A stretch of DNA of 64,000 nt, taken from Herbiconiux sp. VKM Ac-1786 (lineage in GTDB: Bacteria; Actinomycetota; Actinomycetes; Actinomycetales; Microbacteriaceae). The stretch lies in assembly GCF_015350805.1 (NCBI RefSeq), contig NZ_JADKSG010000002.1, positions 806,001 to 870,000 on the forward strand, read 5' to 3'. Made by a program: the position numbers and the translations under genes. The notes beneath the pieces were generated by a model. That model was not told where the DNA came from. It was given only the letters and a program-made list of their open reading frames with translations, and searched no databases. Positions 39,637 to 48,550 of the stretch are shown here, in pieces; the stretch's first letter is position 1, and every line of letters starts with the position of its first letter.

Positions 39637-40431
39637 TCAGCCCAACTGCACCAAGCGGTCGATGTCGTCGTTCGGCAGCACGTCGACGACGGCCGAGACC
39701 TCGAGGCGATCCAGGCGCAGGTAGCCGCCGTGGTTCGTCAGGAACGCGGTGTCGCTCGCGTCGCGGCCCGTGGCGATGCGCAGCAGCGAGTCGCGGGGCG
39801 CCAGCGTGGTCGCGTCGACCACCTGCCACTCGCCGTCGATGTGCGCCTCGGCGACCGCGTGGAAGTCCATGGGATACAGGCCCGGGGCGTAGACGGAGGC
39901 GAGGCGGGCCGGCACGTCGAGCGCGCGCAGCAGCGCGATCACGAGGTGGGCGTAGTCGCGGCAGACGCCCTGGCGCAGGAGCAGGGTCTGCACCGCGCCG
40001 TCGGTGGGAGCGCTCGAGCCGGGCACGTAGCTGAGCTCCTCCCCCACCCACGAGCTGACCGCGGTGAGCAGGTCGCGGCCGGCGAGCCCGCGGAACTCGG
40101 CCTGCGCGGTCGGCAGCAGGGTGTCGCTCTCGCAGTACCGGCTGGGGCGGAGGTAGCGGATGAGGTCGACCGTCTCGGTCGGCGCCGGCACCGTGCGGCC
40201 CTCGGCGGTGGCCTCGTAGCGGGCCGAGAAGCTGCCGGGCTGCACGTCGAACACGTGCAGTCGGGTGCCGTGCTGGTCGAGCACCGTCTCGAAGTCGACG
40301 GGCTCGCCGTCGAGGCGGTACTCGATCACCTCGCGGGAGAGCTCCGCCCCCTCGGCGGCGGCGATCGAGAACACGACGGTGGTGGCGCGGTCGATCGTGG
40401 CGTCGATCGCGGCGGTGACGGAGCGCTGCAT
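39637..40431 (-). CDS. Transglutaminase-like domain protein
   Basis: 264 residues, no signal peptide. The N-terminal beta domain (about 1-130) fits the bacterial transglutaminase N-terminal module; the core has the Cys in LLRQGVCRDYAHL, the His in MDFHAVAEAHIDGEW and the Asp in VVDATTLAP, so a full Cys-His-Asp triad. Such proteins are probable cysteine proteases or amide-processing enzymes; the substrate is unknown. GAGAGG lies about 8 bases before the ATG. The next gene on the same strand is argS, 39 bases away. Confidence 0.88.
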   Translation of the reverse strand: MQRSVTAAIDATIDRATTVVFSIAAAEGAELSREVIEYRLDGEPVDFETVLDQHGTRLHVFDVQPGSFSARYEATAEGRTVPAPTETVDLIRYLRPSRYCESDTLLPTAQAEFRGLAGRDLLTAVSSWVGEELSYVPGSSAPTDGAVQTLLLRQGVCRDYAHLVIALLRALDVPARLASVYAPGLYPMDFHAVAEAHIDGEWQVVDATTLAPRDSLLRIATGRDASDTAFLTNHGGYLRLDRLEVSAVVDVLPNDDIDRLVQLG

Positions 40432-40512
40432 GCGTCGTTCCTCTCGGGTCGGGGAGGTGTGGCGGTGGCGGTACCGGTGTGGCGTGTGGCGGACGTGACG
40501 GCTGTTGCCTGC

Positions 40513-40518
40513 TAATCT
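40513..40518 (+). promoter_or_regulatory. -10 element candidate for the tRNA-Arg gene
   Basis: TAATCT lies 15 bases before the mature tRNA 5' end. No convincing -35 is seen. Confidence 0.4.
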
Positions 40519-40533
40519 GTTCAGGCACCCCGG

Positions 40534-40606
40534 GCCCCCATAGCTCAGGGGATAGAGCGTCTGCCTCCGGAGCAGAAGGCCGTAGGTTCAAATCCTACTG
40601 GGGGCA
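40534..40606 (+). tRNA. tRNA-Arg (anticodon CCG)
   Basis: 73 bases including the discriminator A. The acceptor stem GCCCCCA pairs with TGGGGGC at 40599-40605. The D-arm is TAGCTCAGGGGATAGAGC. The anticodon stem TCTGC/GCAGA encloses the loop CTCCGGA with anticodon CCG, which reads CGG. The T-arm has GTTCAAATC. The 3' CCA is not encoded. CGG is a frequent Arg codon in this genome type, so this is a needed isoacceptor. Confidence 0.97.
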
Positions 40607-40637
40607 CAGATGTCCTCGTGAGTATCTTCTCGCGACA

Positions 40638-40673
40638 AGAAGTCCGCCTGCAGCCTGGCTGCGGCGGACTTCT
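40638..40673. terminator. Strong bidirectional hairpin between tRNA-Arg and the NlpC/P60 gene
   Basis: AGAAGTCCGCC (40638-40648) pairs perfectly with GGCGGACTTCT (40663-40673), and inside it GCAGCC/GGCTGC continue the stem with one bulged T. It lies 31 bases after the tRNA and 23 bases after the convergent gene's stop, so it can end both transcripts. Confidence 0.8.
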
Positions 40674-40696
40674 CGCTTTCCGGGCCCACGCTCGCT

Positions 40697-42040
40697 CTAG
40701 ACGAGGCGCACGAAGTAGTAGCTGCCCCAGAGGTTCGTGGCGTGGGTCACGTAGCGGCCCCAGTCGGGCGAGTGGATGACTCCGCCATTGCCGTCGTAGA
40801 TGCCGATGTGCGCTCCGGGCCAGACCACGAGGTCGCCGGCCTGCGCGTCCTGCGCCGAGACCCGCACGCCCATGGCGGCCTGGTTGCTCACCATGCGGGG
40901 CAGCGAGATGCCGAACTGTCCGTAGACGTACTGGGTCAGGCCGTCGCAGCCGAAGGAGTCATTGGGGTTCGCGCCCCAGCCGTAGGGCACCACGCCGACG
41001 AACTGCTCGGCGTACGCCACCACGGCGGCGCCGCTGTAGGACTGCGCGGGCGGGCTGACGACGATGCCGCCACCACCTCCGCCGCCTCCGCCGGAGCCGC
41101 CACCGCTGCCGCCGCTGGACGAGCCGCCACCGCCGCTGCCACCGCTGGACGAGCCGCCCTCGTCGGAGCCGCCGCCGCCACCGGCGTTCTGGGCGGCCTC
41201 CTCGGCCGCCTGCTGCGCCGCGGCCTCGGCCGCCGCCGCGGCGGCCGCCGCCTGCTCCTCGGCGATGCGCCGCTGACGCTCGGCCTCCACGCCGTCGTTG
41301 TACTGCGACTCGGTGGTGTCGGCCGCGGCCTTCAGCACCTTCACCTGCACCGTGAGCTCGGCCTGGTGGGCCTCCTGCTCGAGCAGCGCCGACTGCACGG
41401 CCTTCTGCGCGTCGACGGCCGACTGCAGCGAGACCTTCGCCGCGTCGGCGAGCTTCTGCAGCTCGGCCTCCGCGACCTCGGCCTGCTCGGTGAGCGCCGT
41501 GGCGGTGTTCTGGTCCTGCTTGGCGGCCGTGAAGACCTCCTGCGAGGTCTCCGAGAGCTTCGACATGGTGCCGAGCTGGTAGAGCAGGTCGTCGCTGCCC
41601 GAGCCGGAGACCATCAGCTGCGAGGTGAGGTCGTTGCCGGCGCTCCGGGCGAACTGGGCGGCAAGACCGGCGGCGCGCTTCTTCGACGCCTCGGCGTCGG
41701 CCGCCGCCTGGTCGGCCTGCGCCTTCAGGGACTCGGCGGCCCGGGTCTGGGCGGACAGCGCATCCTGAGCGGCCTTGTCGGCGACCCACGCCTCGGCGGC
41801 CGCGGCCTTGGCCTGATCGACCTGCGTCTGCAGCCCGGTGATCAGGCCCTCGAGCTCGGCGACCTTGCTCTGCGTGGCGCTCTGGCTGGCGCGCGCGGCG
41901 ACGACGTCGTTCCAGGACGGGTAGTCGGTGGCGGCGGCCGGCGAGGCGATGAACAGGCTCGCCGCGAGGGCGGCGGCGGTCGCGAGGGCCGCGACGGCGG
42001 GCACCCGGCGACGGCGGGCGGACGTGGTGTCGAGCGGCAT
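40697..42040 (-). CDS. Secreted NlpC/P60 peptidoglycan hydrolase with coiled coil
   Basis: 447 residues. Signal peptide about 1-37 (RRRR, hydrophobic core, SPAAA-TDYP). A long Ala/Gln/Glu coiled coil (about 50-270), a Gly/Ser-only flexible linker (about 280-320), then a C-terminal NlpC/P60 domain with Cys365 (SFGCDGLTQYVYG), His411 (GAHIGIYDG) and His423 (GVIHSP). The layout is that of RipA/RipC-type endopeptidases that cut the peptide stem during division, with the coiled coil as regulator. The local motif is GCDG rather than the usual DCSG. AGAGG precedes the ATG. Confidence 0.93.
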   Translation of the reverse strand: MPLDTTSARRRRVPAVAALATAAALAASLFIASPAAATDYPSWNDVVAARASQSATQSKVAELEGLITGLQTQVDQAKAAAAEAWVADKAAQDALSAQTRAAESLKAQADQAAADAEASKKRAAGLAAQFARSAGNDLTSQLMVSGSGSDDLLYQLGTMSKLSETSQEVFTAAKQDQNTATALTEQAEVAEAELQKLADAAKVSLQSAVDAQKAVQSALLEQEAHQAELTVQVKVLKAAADTTESQYNDGVEAERQRRIAEEQAAAAAAAAEAAAQQAAEEAAQNAGGGGGSDEGGSSSGGSGGGGSSSGGSGGGSGGGGGGGGGIVVSPPAQSYSGAAVVAYAEQFVGVVPYGWGANPNDSFGCDGLTQYVYGQFGISLPRMVSNQAAMGVRVSAQDAQAGDLVVWPGAHIGIYDGNGGVIHSPDWGRYVTHATNLWGSYYFVRLV

Positions 42041-42117
42041 GGAGAGACCTCTGATGATCGGGTGACGCGTCGACTCGAGTAACTCCAGTCACACACGCAA
42101 CATCAACAACTTCGATC

Positions 42118-42146
42118 ACAGTAGCAACACGCCGACGACAATGACA
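42118..42146 (-). promoter_or_regulatory. Candidate promoter of the NlpC/P60 gene
   Basis: On the minus strand TGTCAT (42141-42146) and TACTGT (42118-42123) are 17 bases apart, giving a predicted leader of about 70 bases. No conserved c-di-AMP riboswitch sequence could be found in the leader. Confidence 0.45.
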
Positions 42147-42215
42147 GTCCGGACGGCGGGACGGACATAGGGTTCGGCGCTCGGGCGGGCTCCGAACGCG
42201 ACGGCGAGGGCGGGC

Positions 42216-42965
42216 TCAGGCCGCGACGGCGAGGGCGGGCTCGGTGACCGCCGCGAGCAGGGCGCCGAACTGGCCGCGCACCGCTCCCGGGTCCTCCGGG
42301 TGCCACTGCACGCCGAGCACCGGCGCCTCGCGGTGCGCGATCGCCTCGACGAGACCGTCGTGGGCGACGGCGGCGACCGCGAGCCCGCTGCCGAGCCGTG
42401 CCACCGCCTGGTGGTGGGCACTCTGGGTCGACACGACCCGGCCGAGCCGGTCGATCAGCGCCCCGGCGAGCAGGGTGCCGGCCGTCAGCTCCACGTCGTG
42501 GGTCGACATGACGCGCTCGATCGGCTCGCCGTCGCGGCGGTGGGACGAGCCCTCCCCCAGGTCCTGCACGAGCGTGCCGCCGAGGGCCACGTTGATGATC
42601 TGGTGACCGCGGCAGATGCCGAGCAGCGGGGTGCCGCGCTCGACCGACCGGCGCGCCAGCAGGATCTGCGCCTCGTCGGCCCGCTCGGCGTGCCGGCCCT
42701 CGGCGCGGTAGCCGCGGGCGGCGCCGTAGTGCTCCGGGGCGATGTCCTCGCCGCCGAGCACCACCACGGCGTCGGCGCCGTCGGTGCGGGCCAGGGTGTC
42801 GGCGACGGTCGCGTCCTCGGCGGCGACGACCTCGACGGTCCAGCCCGCGGCCTGCGACACCGCGACCGCGCGGCGCATCAGCATCGTCGAGTACGCGTGG
42901 TACTCCGGCGCGTGCGGCCGGTGGGCCGTCACGGTGACGATGCTGAGGCGGCGGTCGGTGGTCAT
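42216..42965 (-). CDS. Class I glutamine amidotransferase, gamma-glutamyl hydrolase (C26) type
   Basis: 249 residues from the ATG at 42963-42965; two in-frame starts upstream are also possible. The nucleophile Cys is in LLGICRGHQIINVALGG, the His-Glu pair in GVQWHPED, and the oxyanion segment is VVVLGGEDIAPEHYG. This matches the PuuD-like peptidase C26 family that removes gamma-glutamyl groups, as in putrescine breakdown. No other putrescine genes lie nearby, so the substrate is open. Divergent from the TPM-domain gene with 212 bp between them. Confidence 0.87.
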   Translation of the reverse strand: MTTDRRLSIVTVTAHRPHAPEYHAYSTMLMRRAVAVSQAAGWTVEVVAAEDATVADTLARTDGADAVVVLGGEDIAPEHYGAARGYRAEGRHAERADEAQILLARRSVERGTPLLGICRGHQIINVALGGTLVQDLGEGSSHRRDGEPIERVMSTHDVELTAGTLLAGALIDRLGRVVSTQSAHHQAVARLGSGLAVAAVAHDGLVEAIAHREAPVLGVQWHPEDPGAVRGQFGALLAAVTEPALAVAA

Positions 42966-43164
42966 GACGTCCATCCTGTCGAGCGGCGGCGGGGCGTGCA
43001 TCCGCTCGTGTCATGCGGCGCAACACAAGGACTTCGGTGCGGGTGCCGGATGCGACGGGCCGTCGTCGGATGTCGCCTGCCGCCGCGCTCGCATCCACCC
43101 GGGAGGCTCCCGGGAATCACTCGGTCGCCGCACGGATTCGTAGCGGCCCCGGCCCCCTCCCTCC

Positions 43165-43170
43165 TAGACT
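43165..43170 (+). promoter_or_regulatory. -10 element of a probable leaderless promoter (TPM gene)
   Basis: TAGACT ends 7 bases before the ATG at 43178; no Shine-Dalgarno sequence. The rest of the 212-bp divergent spacer (42966-43177) shows no other clear site. Confidence 0.55.
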
Positions 43171-43177
43171 TCACGCA

Positions 43178-45304
43178 ATGAGACAGCCCCTCCCGGCCCC
43201 CGCCTCTTCGCGAGCGCCGCACCGCCTCCTCGCCCGGATCGGCGCCTCCGCCGGCGCGATCGCCCTCACCGCGCTCGCCCTCGTGCTGGCACCCGCCCAG
43301 GCCGCCCTGGCCGGCGACCCGGTGTCGCTCGACGGCCGCTACGTGGTCGACGAGGCGGGTGTGCTCGGCGGCTCCACCACCGAGGTGCAGGACGCCATCG
43401 ACACCCTCGCCACCGAGCAGGGCGTCAACCTCTTCGTCGTCTACACCGACAGCTTCGAGAACCCCGCCGACCGCCAGCAGTGGGCCGCCGAGACGGCGCA
43501 GCTGAACCAGCTCGGCACCAACGACGTGCTGCTCGCCGTCGCCGTCGACGACCGGCTCTACCAGCTGTCGGTCGACTCCGGCTTCCCGCTCGACGACCAG
43601 CAGCTGCAGAGCATCGAGACCGACGACATCGTGCCGCAGCTGCGCGACGAGGACTGGGCCGGAGCCGCCGTGGCGGCCGCCCAGGGCATCGACGGCGCGC
43701 TCGGCGGCAGCGGGTCCGTCGACGGCACCGCCGACAGCGACGGAGCGGGCCTGCTCGGCGGCTTCATCTGGGTGGTCGCCATCCTCGTGGTGCTGATCGT
43801 GGGGGCCGTGGTGATCGCCCTCGTGCTGCGCCGCCGCCGCACCCTCGACAAGGCCGTCACCGCCCAGGTCGAGGCCGCCGGCCCCAGCCAGAAGGAGCTC
43901 GACCAGAAGGTCGGCGCCCTGCTCGTCGAGCTCGACGACGCCGTCACCTCCAGCACCGAGGAGCTCGGCTTCGCCGTGGCCCAGTTCGGCGCCGAGGCCA
44001 CCGCACCCTTCCAGACGGCGCTGACCGAGGTGAAGGCCGAGCTGTCCCGCGCCTTCACCATCAAGCAGAAGCTCGACGACGCCGTGCCCGACACCGACGA
44101 GGAGCGCCGGGCCTGGTCGCTCGAGATCATCGACATCTGCGAGAAGGCGGATGCGCGGCTCGACTCCGAGGCCGGTGCCTTCGACGCCCTGCGCGACGTC
44201 GAGCGCGACCCCGCCCCGGCCCTCGCCGAGGCGCGCTCCGAGCTCGCCGACTCCGCCACGGCCGCCGACGAGGTGCGCGAGCGCCTGACCGCCCTGGGCC
44301 GGAGCTACGACGCCACCGCGCTCGGCACCGTCGAGGGCAGCGCCGAGCAGATCGACAAGCTCCGCGCCTTCGCCACCGCCCAGCTCACCGAGGCCGAGCA
44401 GGCCGTCGCGGCCGGGCGCACGGGCGAGGCGGCGGTGCAGATCCGGGCCGCCCGGCAGGCCTCGGCCCAGGTGCGCACGATCGCCCTGGCCGTGCTCACG
44501 CTCGAGCGGAACCTCCGCGACGCCTCCGCCGGGCTCGCCGCCGCCGTCGCCGACGCCGAAGCCGACGTGGCCGCCGCCGCGCAGCTCGAGGCGAGCCGCC
44601 CGGGCACCGGCGTCGCCGGGCTGTCCGCCGCCGTGCGCGTCGAGCTCGAGCGGGCCCGCACCACGGGCGCCCGCGATCCGCTGAACGCCCGGCAGGCCCT
44701 CGAGCGCGCCGACGCGCCGCTGGATCAGGCGCTGGCCGCCGACCGCACCGAGCGCGAGCGTCAGGCGCGCATCCTGAGCCAGCGCGACCGGGCCATCAGC
44801 TCGGCCGAGAGCCAGGTCGCCTCGACGCAGCAGTTCCTCGAGACCCGCCGCGGCGCCGTCGGGACGGATGCCCGCACCCGCCTCTCGGAGGCCCAGCGGC
44901 ACCTCGACCAGGCCCACGCCCTCGCCGCCACCGACCCCGAGGGGTCGTTGCGCGAGGCCACCACCGCCGCCGAGCTCGCGACCCGCGCCGCGGCGTCGGC
45001 CCAGCAGGACGTCTCGTGGGCCCAGTCGGGCCAGAGCAGCTGGGGCGGCGGCGGAACCTGGTCGAACAGCGGCAGCCGGCAGAGCGGCGGCGGCGACGAC
45101 TTCGCCGGCGCGCTGCTCGGCGGCATCATCGGCAGCATGCTCGGCGGGGGCGGCGGCGGGCGCTCGTCGTACCGCGGCGGCTTCGGCGGAGGCTCGTCCC
45201 GGGGCGGCGGTTTCGGGGGCGGTGGCTTCGGCGGCGGCAGCCGGCGCTCGAGCGGCGGCAGCTTCGGCGGCGGAGGCCGGCGCGGCGGCGGCGGTCGCTT
45301 CTAG
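43178..45304 (+). CDS. TPM-domain membrane protein with coiled coil and Gly-rich tail
   Basis: 708 residues. Signal peptide about 1-45; extracytoplasmic TPM domain about 50-170 (YVVDEAGVLGG, TNDVLLAVAVDDRLYQLSVDSG); transmembrane helix about 197-222; then a cytoplasmic Ala/Glu/Arg coiled-coil region (about 230-610) and a tail of Gly/Ser/Arg/Phe (about 640-708). TPM domains are called phosphatases in plants (TLP18.3), where the protein works with PspA-like Vipp1 in membrane repair. Here pspA follows after 45 bases, so an envelope-stress role is likely (inference). Leaderless start. Confidence 0.9.
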   Translation: MRQPLPAPASSRAPHRLLARIGASAGAIALTALALVLAPAQAALAGDPVSLDGRYVVDEAGVLGGSTTEVQDAIDTLATEQGVNLFVVYTDSFENPADRQQWAAETAQLNQLGTNDVLLAVAVDDRLYQLSVDSGFPLDDQQLQSIETDDIVPQLRDEDWAGAAVAAAQGIDGALGGSGSVDGTADSDGAGLLGGFIWVVAILVVLIVGAVVIALVLRRRRTLDKAVTAQVEAAGPSQKELDQKVGALLVELDDAVTSSTEELGFAVAQFGAEATAPFQTALTEVKAELSRAFTIKQKLDDAVPDTDEERRAWSLEIIDICEKADARLDSEAGAFDALRDVERDPAPALAEARSELADSATAADEVRERLTALGRSYDATALGTVEGSAEQIDKLRAFATAQLTEAEQAVAAGRTGEAAVQIRAARQASAQVRTIALAVLTLERNLRDASAGLAAAVADAEADVAAAAQLEASRPGTGVAGLSAAVRVELERARTTGARDPLNARQALERADAPLDQALAADRTERERQARILSQRDRAISSAESQVASTQQFLETRRGAVGTDARTRLSEAQRHLDQAHALAATDPEGSLREATTAAELATRAAASAQQDVSWAQSGQSSWGGGGTWSNSGSRQSGGGDDFAGALLGGIIGSMLGGGGGGRSSYRGGFGGGSSRGGGFGGGGFGGGSRRSSGGSFGGGGRRGGGGRF

Positions 45305-45349
45305 TTCGTGAACCAACAGAATCCATCGGCACCACCAGAAGGAGACAGG

Positions 45350-46096
45350 ATGTCCAAGCAGTCGATTTTCGGTCGCATCGCGCAGCTCGCCAAGGCGAAC
45401 ATCAACGCGCTGATCGATCAGGCCGAAGACCCCCAGCTCATGCTCGACCAGCTCGTGCGCGACTACACCACGAACATCGCCGACGCCGAGAGCGCCATCG
45501 CGCAGACGATCGGCAACCTGCGCCTGCTCGAGGACGACCACCGCGAAGACGTGGCGGCCGCCTCCGACTGGGGCCGCAAGGCTCTCGCCGCGAGCCAGAA
45601 GGCCGACGAGTTCCGCTCGACCGGCAACGCGGTCGACGCCGACAAGTTCGACGCGCTCGCCAAGGTCGCCCTGACCCGCCAGCTGCAGTCCGAGAACGAG
45701 GCGAAGGACGCCGAGCCCTCGATCGCCAGCCAGACCGAGTCGGTCGAGAAGCTGAAGTCGGGCCTCGCCGCCATGAAGGAGAAGCTCAACCAGCTGAAGG
45801 CCAAGCGCGACAACCTCGTCGCCCGCGCCAAGACCGCCGAGGCCCAGAGCCAGGTGCAGGCGGCGCTGAAGAACATCGACGTGCTCGACCCCACCAGCGA
45901 CCTCGGCCGCTTCGAGGAGAAGATCCGCCGCGAGGAAGCCCGCGTGCGCGGCCAGGAGGAGCTGAACTCCTCCAGCGTCGACGCGCAGTTCGAGAGCCTC
46001 GACGACCTCGGCGAGCTGACCGAGGTCGAGGCGCGGCTCGCCGCGCTGAAGGCGGGCTCGGGCGGCGGCTCGCGCGCCGTGACGAGCGGCGAGTAG
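45350..46096 (+). CDS. pspA: PspA/Vipp1 (IM30) family protein
   Basis: 248 residues of coiled coil typical of ESCRT-III-like membrane-protecting proteins. It begins MSKQSIFGRIAQLAKANINA with the amphipathic helix that binds membranes, followed by LIDQAEDPQLMLDQLVRDY, the family signature. A short linker and Gly/Ser tail (SGGGSRAVTSGE) end it. AAGGAG with a 5-base spacing precedes the ATG. In E. coli and Bacillus it responds to membrane damage; here it is co-transcribed with the TPM-domain protein. Confidence 0.94.
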   Translation: MSKQSIFGRIAQLAKANINALIDQAEDPQLMLDQLVRDYTTNIADAESAIAQTIGNLRLLEDDHREDVAAASDWGRKALAASQKADEFRSTGNAVDADKFDALAKVALTRQLQSENEAKDAEPSIASQTESVEKLKSGLAAMKEKLNQLKAKRDNLVARAKTAEAQSQVQAALKNIDVLDPTSDLGRFEEKIRREEARVRGQEELNSSSVDAQFESLDDLGELTEVEARLAALKAGSGGGSRAVTSGE

Positions 46097-46187
46097 GCAC
46101 GGCGATCGCGGTGGGCGCGCGGGCAGGCCGGTGGGCGAGACGGGTCACCTCGGTGGCGCCGCGCCCGGGGGCCGGGCGGTGGGCGCG

Positions 46188-47051
46188 GTGAGCGCCACGT
46201 TCGTGGTGGTGCCGAGCTGGCAGGGCTCGGGATCGAGCCGGGCCATGCGCCTGATCGACGGCGCCGAGGCGGTGCGCGGCGACCTGCCCGCCGCCGCCAC
46301 GCGCGTCGTCGAGGTGCCGCAGGGCGCCGGCGAGTCGCTCGACACCGGCGTGCACCGCTTCTCGTCGATCGCCGCGATCACCCAGGCCACCGAGGCCGTG
46401 CTCGCCGAGGCGCCCGGCACGCCGATCCTCATCGGCGGCGACTGCGGGGTGGAGTTCGCGGGCATCCGGCACGCCGCCGCGACCGCCGCCCGGCGGTCGC
46501 CCGACGCGCGGCTCGCCGTCGTCTGGTTCGACGCCCACGCCGACCTCAACACCCCGCAGAGCTCGCCGTCGGGGGCGTTCCACGGCATGGTGCTGCGGTC
46601 GCTCCTCGGCGGCGGGCCGGTGGAGCTCTCCGACCCGTCCGGCACGGGTGCGGCCACACCGGTGCTCGAGCCCGCGCAGGTGGTGCTCGCGGGGGCCCGC
46701 GCCCTCGACGACGCCGAGGCGGAGTACGTGGCCGAGGCGGGGATCCGGATGCTTGGACCCACCGAGCTCGCCGACCCCGCCGCCCTCGTCGAGACGCTCG
46801 TGGCCGCCGGCACCACCGAGGTCTACCTGCACGTCGACCTCGACGTGATCGACCCCGGTGAGATCGAGGGCGTGCAGTTCCCGGAGCCGTTCGGGCTTCC
46901 GGTCGCCCAGCTCGTCGCCGCCATCCGCGCGGTGCGCGAGGCGTTCCCGCTGACCGGGGCGGGCATCACCGAGTTCGCGCCCTCGACCCCCGAGGCGGCG
47001 GTCGATGACCTGCCGGCCATCCTCCGCATCGTCTCGGCGCTCGTGCGCTGA
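46188..47051 (+). CDS. Arginase/agmatinase-family protein with Cys replacing a metal-binding His
   Basis: 287 residues from the GTG at 46188; in-frame GTGs at 46131 and 46179 are possible and no good Shine-Dalgarno sequence decides. Metal-site motifs: LIGGDCGVEFAG where most arginases have GGDHS, VVWFDAHADLNTP, and HVDLDVIDP. The manganese site thus keeps the Asp ligands and the His of DAHAD but has Cys for the first His. The reaction (hydrolysis of a guanidino or ureido bond) is uncertain. Neighbours are pspA and a disulfide reductase. Confidence 0.85.
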   Translation: MSATFVVVPSWQGSGSSRAMRLIDGAEAVRGDLPAAATRVVEVPQGAGESLDTGVHRFSSIAAITQATEAVLAEAPGTPILIGGDCGVEFAGIRHAAATAARRSPDARLAVVWFDAHADLNTPQSSPSGAFHGMVLRSLLGGGPVELSDPSGTGAATPVLEPAQVVLAGARALDDAEAEYVAEAGIRMLGPTELADPAALVETLVAAGTTEVYLHVDLDVIDPGEIEGVQFPEPFGLPVAQLVAAIRAVREAFPLTGAGITEFAPSTPEAAVDDLPAILRIVSALVR

Positions 47052-47104
47052 GCGATCCATCACGCACGACCCGACGCACGACCCGAGTAGCACCAGGAGC
47101 AGCT

Positions 47105-48550
47105 GTGACAAAGGAATACGACCTCATCGTCATCGGAGCCGGCGCCGTCGGCGAGAACGTCGCCGATCGCGCCGTGCAGGGCGGCCTCACGGTCGCGCTC
47201 GTGGAGGCCGAGCTCGTGGGCGGCGAGTGCTCCTACTGGGCCTGCATGCCCTCGAAGGCGCTGCTGCGCTCCGGCGAGGTCGTGCGCGCCGCCCGCGCCG
47301 TCGGCGGAGCGAAGGAGGCCGTGACCGGCGAGATCGACGCCGCCGCCGTGCTGGCCCGCCGCACCTCGTTCACGAGCGACTGGAACGACAGCGGCCAGGT
47401 CGACTGGGTGAAGGGCGCCGGCATCGACCTCGTGCGCGGCCACGCCGTCTTCACCGGCGTCAAGGCGCTCACCGTGACGGCCGGCGACGGCAGCACCACC
47501 GAGCTCCGCGCCCGGCACGCGGTCGCGGTGTCGACCGGCTCGGTCGCCCTGCTGCCCGACATCCCGGGCCTCGCCGAGGCCGCACCGTGGACGAGCCGGG
47601 AGGCCACCAGCGCCCGGAGCATCCCGCCCCGCCTGCTGATCGTCGGCGGCGGCGTGGTGGCCGTCGAGATGGCCACGGCCTACGCGAGCCTCGGTTCGAC
47701 CGTCACCCTCGTCGCCCGCAGCGGCCTGCTGGCGAACCAGGAGCCCTTCGCGGGCGAGCTGGTGGCGGATGCCCTGAAGGAGCTCGGCGTCGACCTCCGC
47801 CTCGGCGACTCCCCCGAACGTGTCGAGCGCGGCGACGACGGCGTGGTGCGCACCACACTCTCCGACGGCGGCACGATCGAGTCGGAGGAGATCCTGATCG
47901 CGACCGGGCGACTCCCCCGCACCGGCGACCTCGGCCTCGAGACGATCGGCCTCACCCCCGACGAGTGGCTCCACGTCGACGACACCATGCTCGTGCTCGG
48001 CGCCGACGGCGCACCCCTCGAGGGCGAGTGGCTCTACGCCACCGGCGACGTGAACCACCGGGCGCTGCTGACCCACCAGGGCAAGTACCAGGCCCGCGCC
48101 GCCGGCGACGTCATCGTCGCCCGCGCGAAGGGCGAGACGGTCGACGACGCCCCCTGGGGCCGGCACGTCGCCACCGCCGACCACCGCGCGGTGCCCCAGG
48201 TGACCTTCACCGACCCGGCGGTCGCCTCGATCGGGCTGACCGCGAAGGCCGCCGAGGAGGCGGGACTCACGACGACCGTCGTCGACTACGAGATCGGCAG
48301 CGTCGCCGGGGCCGCCGTGCACACCGACGGCTACACGGGAACCGCCCGGATCGTCGTCGACGACGACCGCCAGGTGATCGTCGGCGCCACCTTCGTGGGC
48401 CCCGACGTGCAGGAGCTGCTGCACTCCGCGTCCATCGCCGTCGTGGGCGAGGTGCCGATGAAGCGGCTCTGGCACGCGGTGCCCTCGTATCCGACGATCA
48501 GCGAGGTGTGGCTGCGCCTCCTCGAGGGCTACGGACGGAAGAGCGCATGA
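47105..48550 (+). CDS. Pyridine nucleotide-disulfide oxidoreductase family flavoprotein
   Basis: 481 residues. FAD-binding IVIGAGAVGENVADR, a redox disulfide Cys42-x4-Cys47 in GGECSYWACMPSKALL, NAD(P)-binding LIVGGGVVAVEMA, the second FAD motif LYATGDVN, and a C-terminal dimerisation domain ending in HAVPSYPTISEVWLRLLE. This is the dihydrolipoamide dehydrogenase/mercuric reductase fold, but the C-terminal active-site His-Glu pair differs from the classic HAHPT, so the substrate disulfide is unknown. AGGAG precedes the GTG. Its stop overlaps the next gene as ATGA. Confidence 0.92.
   Translation: MTKEYDLIVIGAGAVGENVADRAVQGGLTVALVEAELVGGECSYWACMPSKALLRSGEVVRAARAVGGAKEAVTGEIDAAAVLARRTSFTSDWNDSGQVDWVKGAGIDLVRGHAVFTGVKALTVTAGDGSTTELRARHAVAVSTGSVALLPDIPGLAEAAPWTSREATSARSIPPRLLIVGGGVVAVEMATAYASLGSTVTLVARSGLLANQEPFAGELVADALKELGVDLRLGDSPERVERGDDGVVRTTLSDGGTIESEEILIATGRLPRTGDLGLETIGLTPDEWLHVDDTMLVLGADGAPLEGEWLYATGDVNHRALLTHQGKYQARAAGDVIVARAKGETVDDAPWGRHVATADHRAVPQVTFTDPAVASIGLTAKAAEEAGLTTTVVDYEIGSVAGAAVHTDGYTGTARIVVDDDRQVIVGATFVGPDVQELLHSASIAVVGEVPMKRLWHAVPSYPTISEVWLRLLEGYGRKSA

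Noticed and set aside
42041-42150. A c-di-AMP (ydaO-type) riboswitch in front of the NlpC/P60 gene
   Set aside because: Such riboswitches often precede these hydrolase genes in actinobacteria, but the 70-base leader is too short and lacks the conserved sequence blocks.
42962-45541. A minus-strand open frame of 859 codons
   Set aside because: It is opposite the TPM-domain gene and has Gly/Ala/Arg composition without a domain; the TPM frame has a signal peptide, domain and TM helix.
43480-46191. A plus-strand open frame of 903 codons in another frame
   Set aside because: It consists of almost only Arg, Gly, Ala and Pro and runs through the TPM and pspA genes in the wrong frame.
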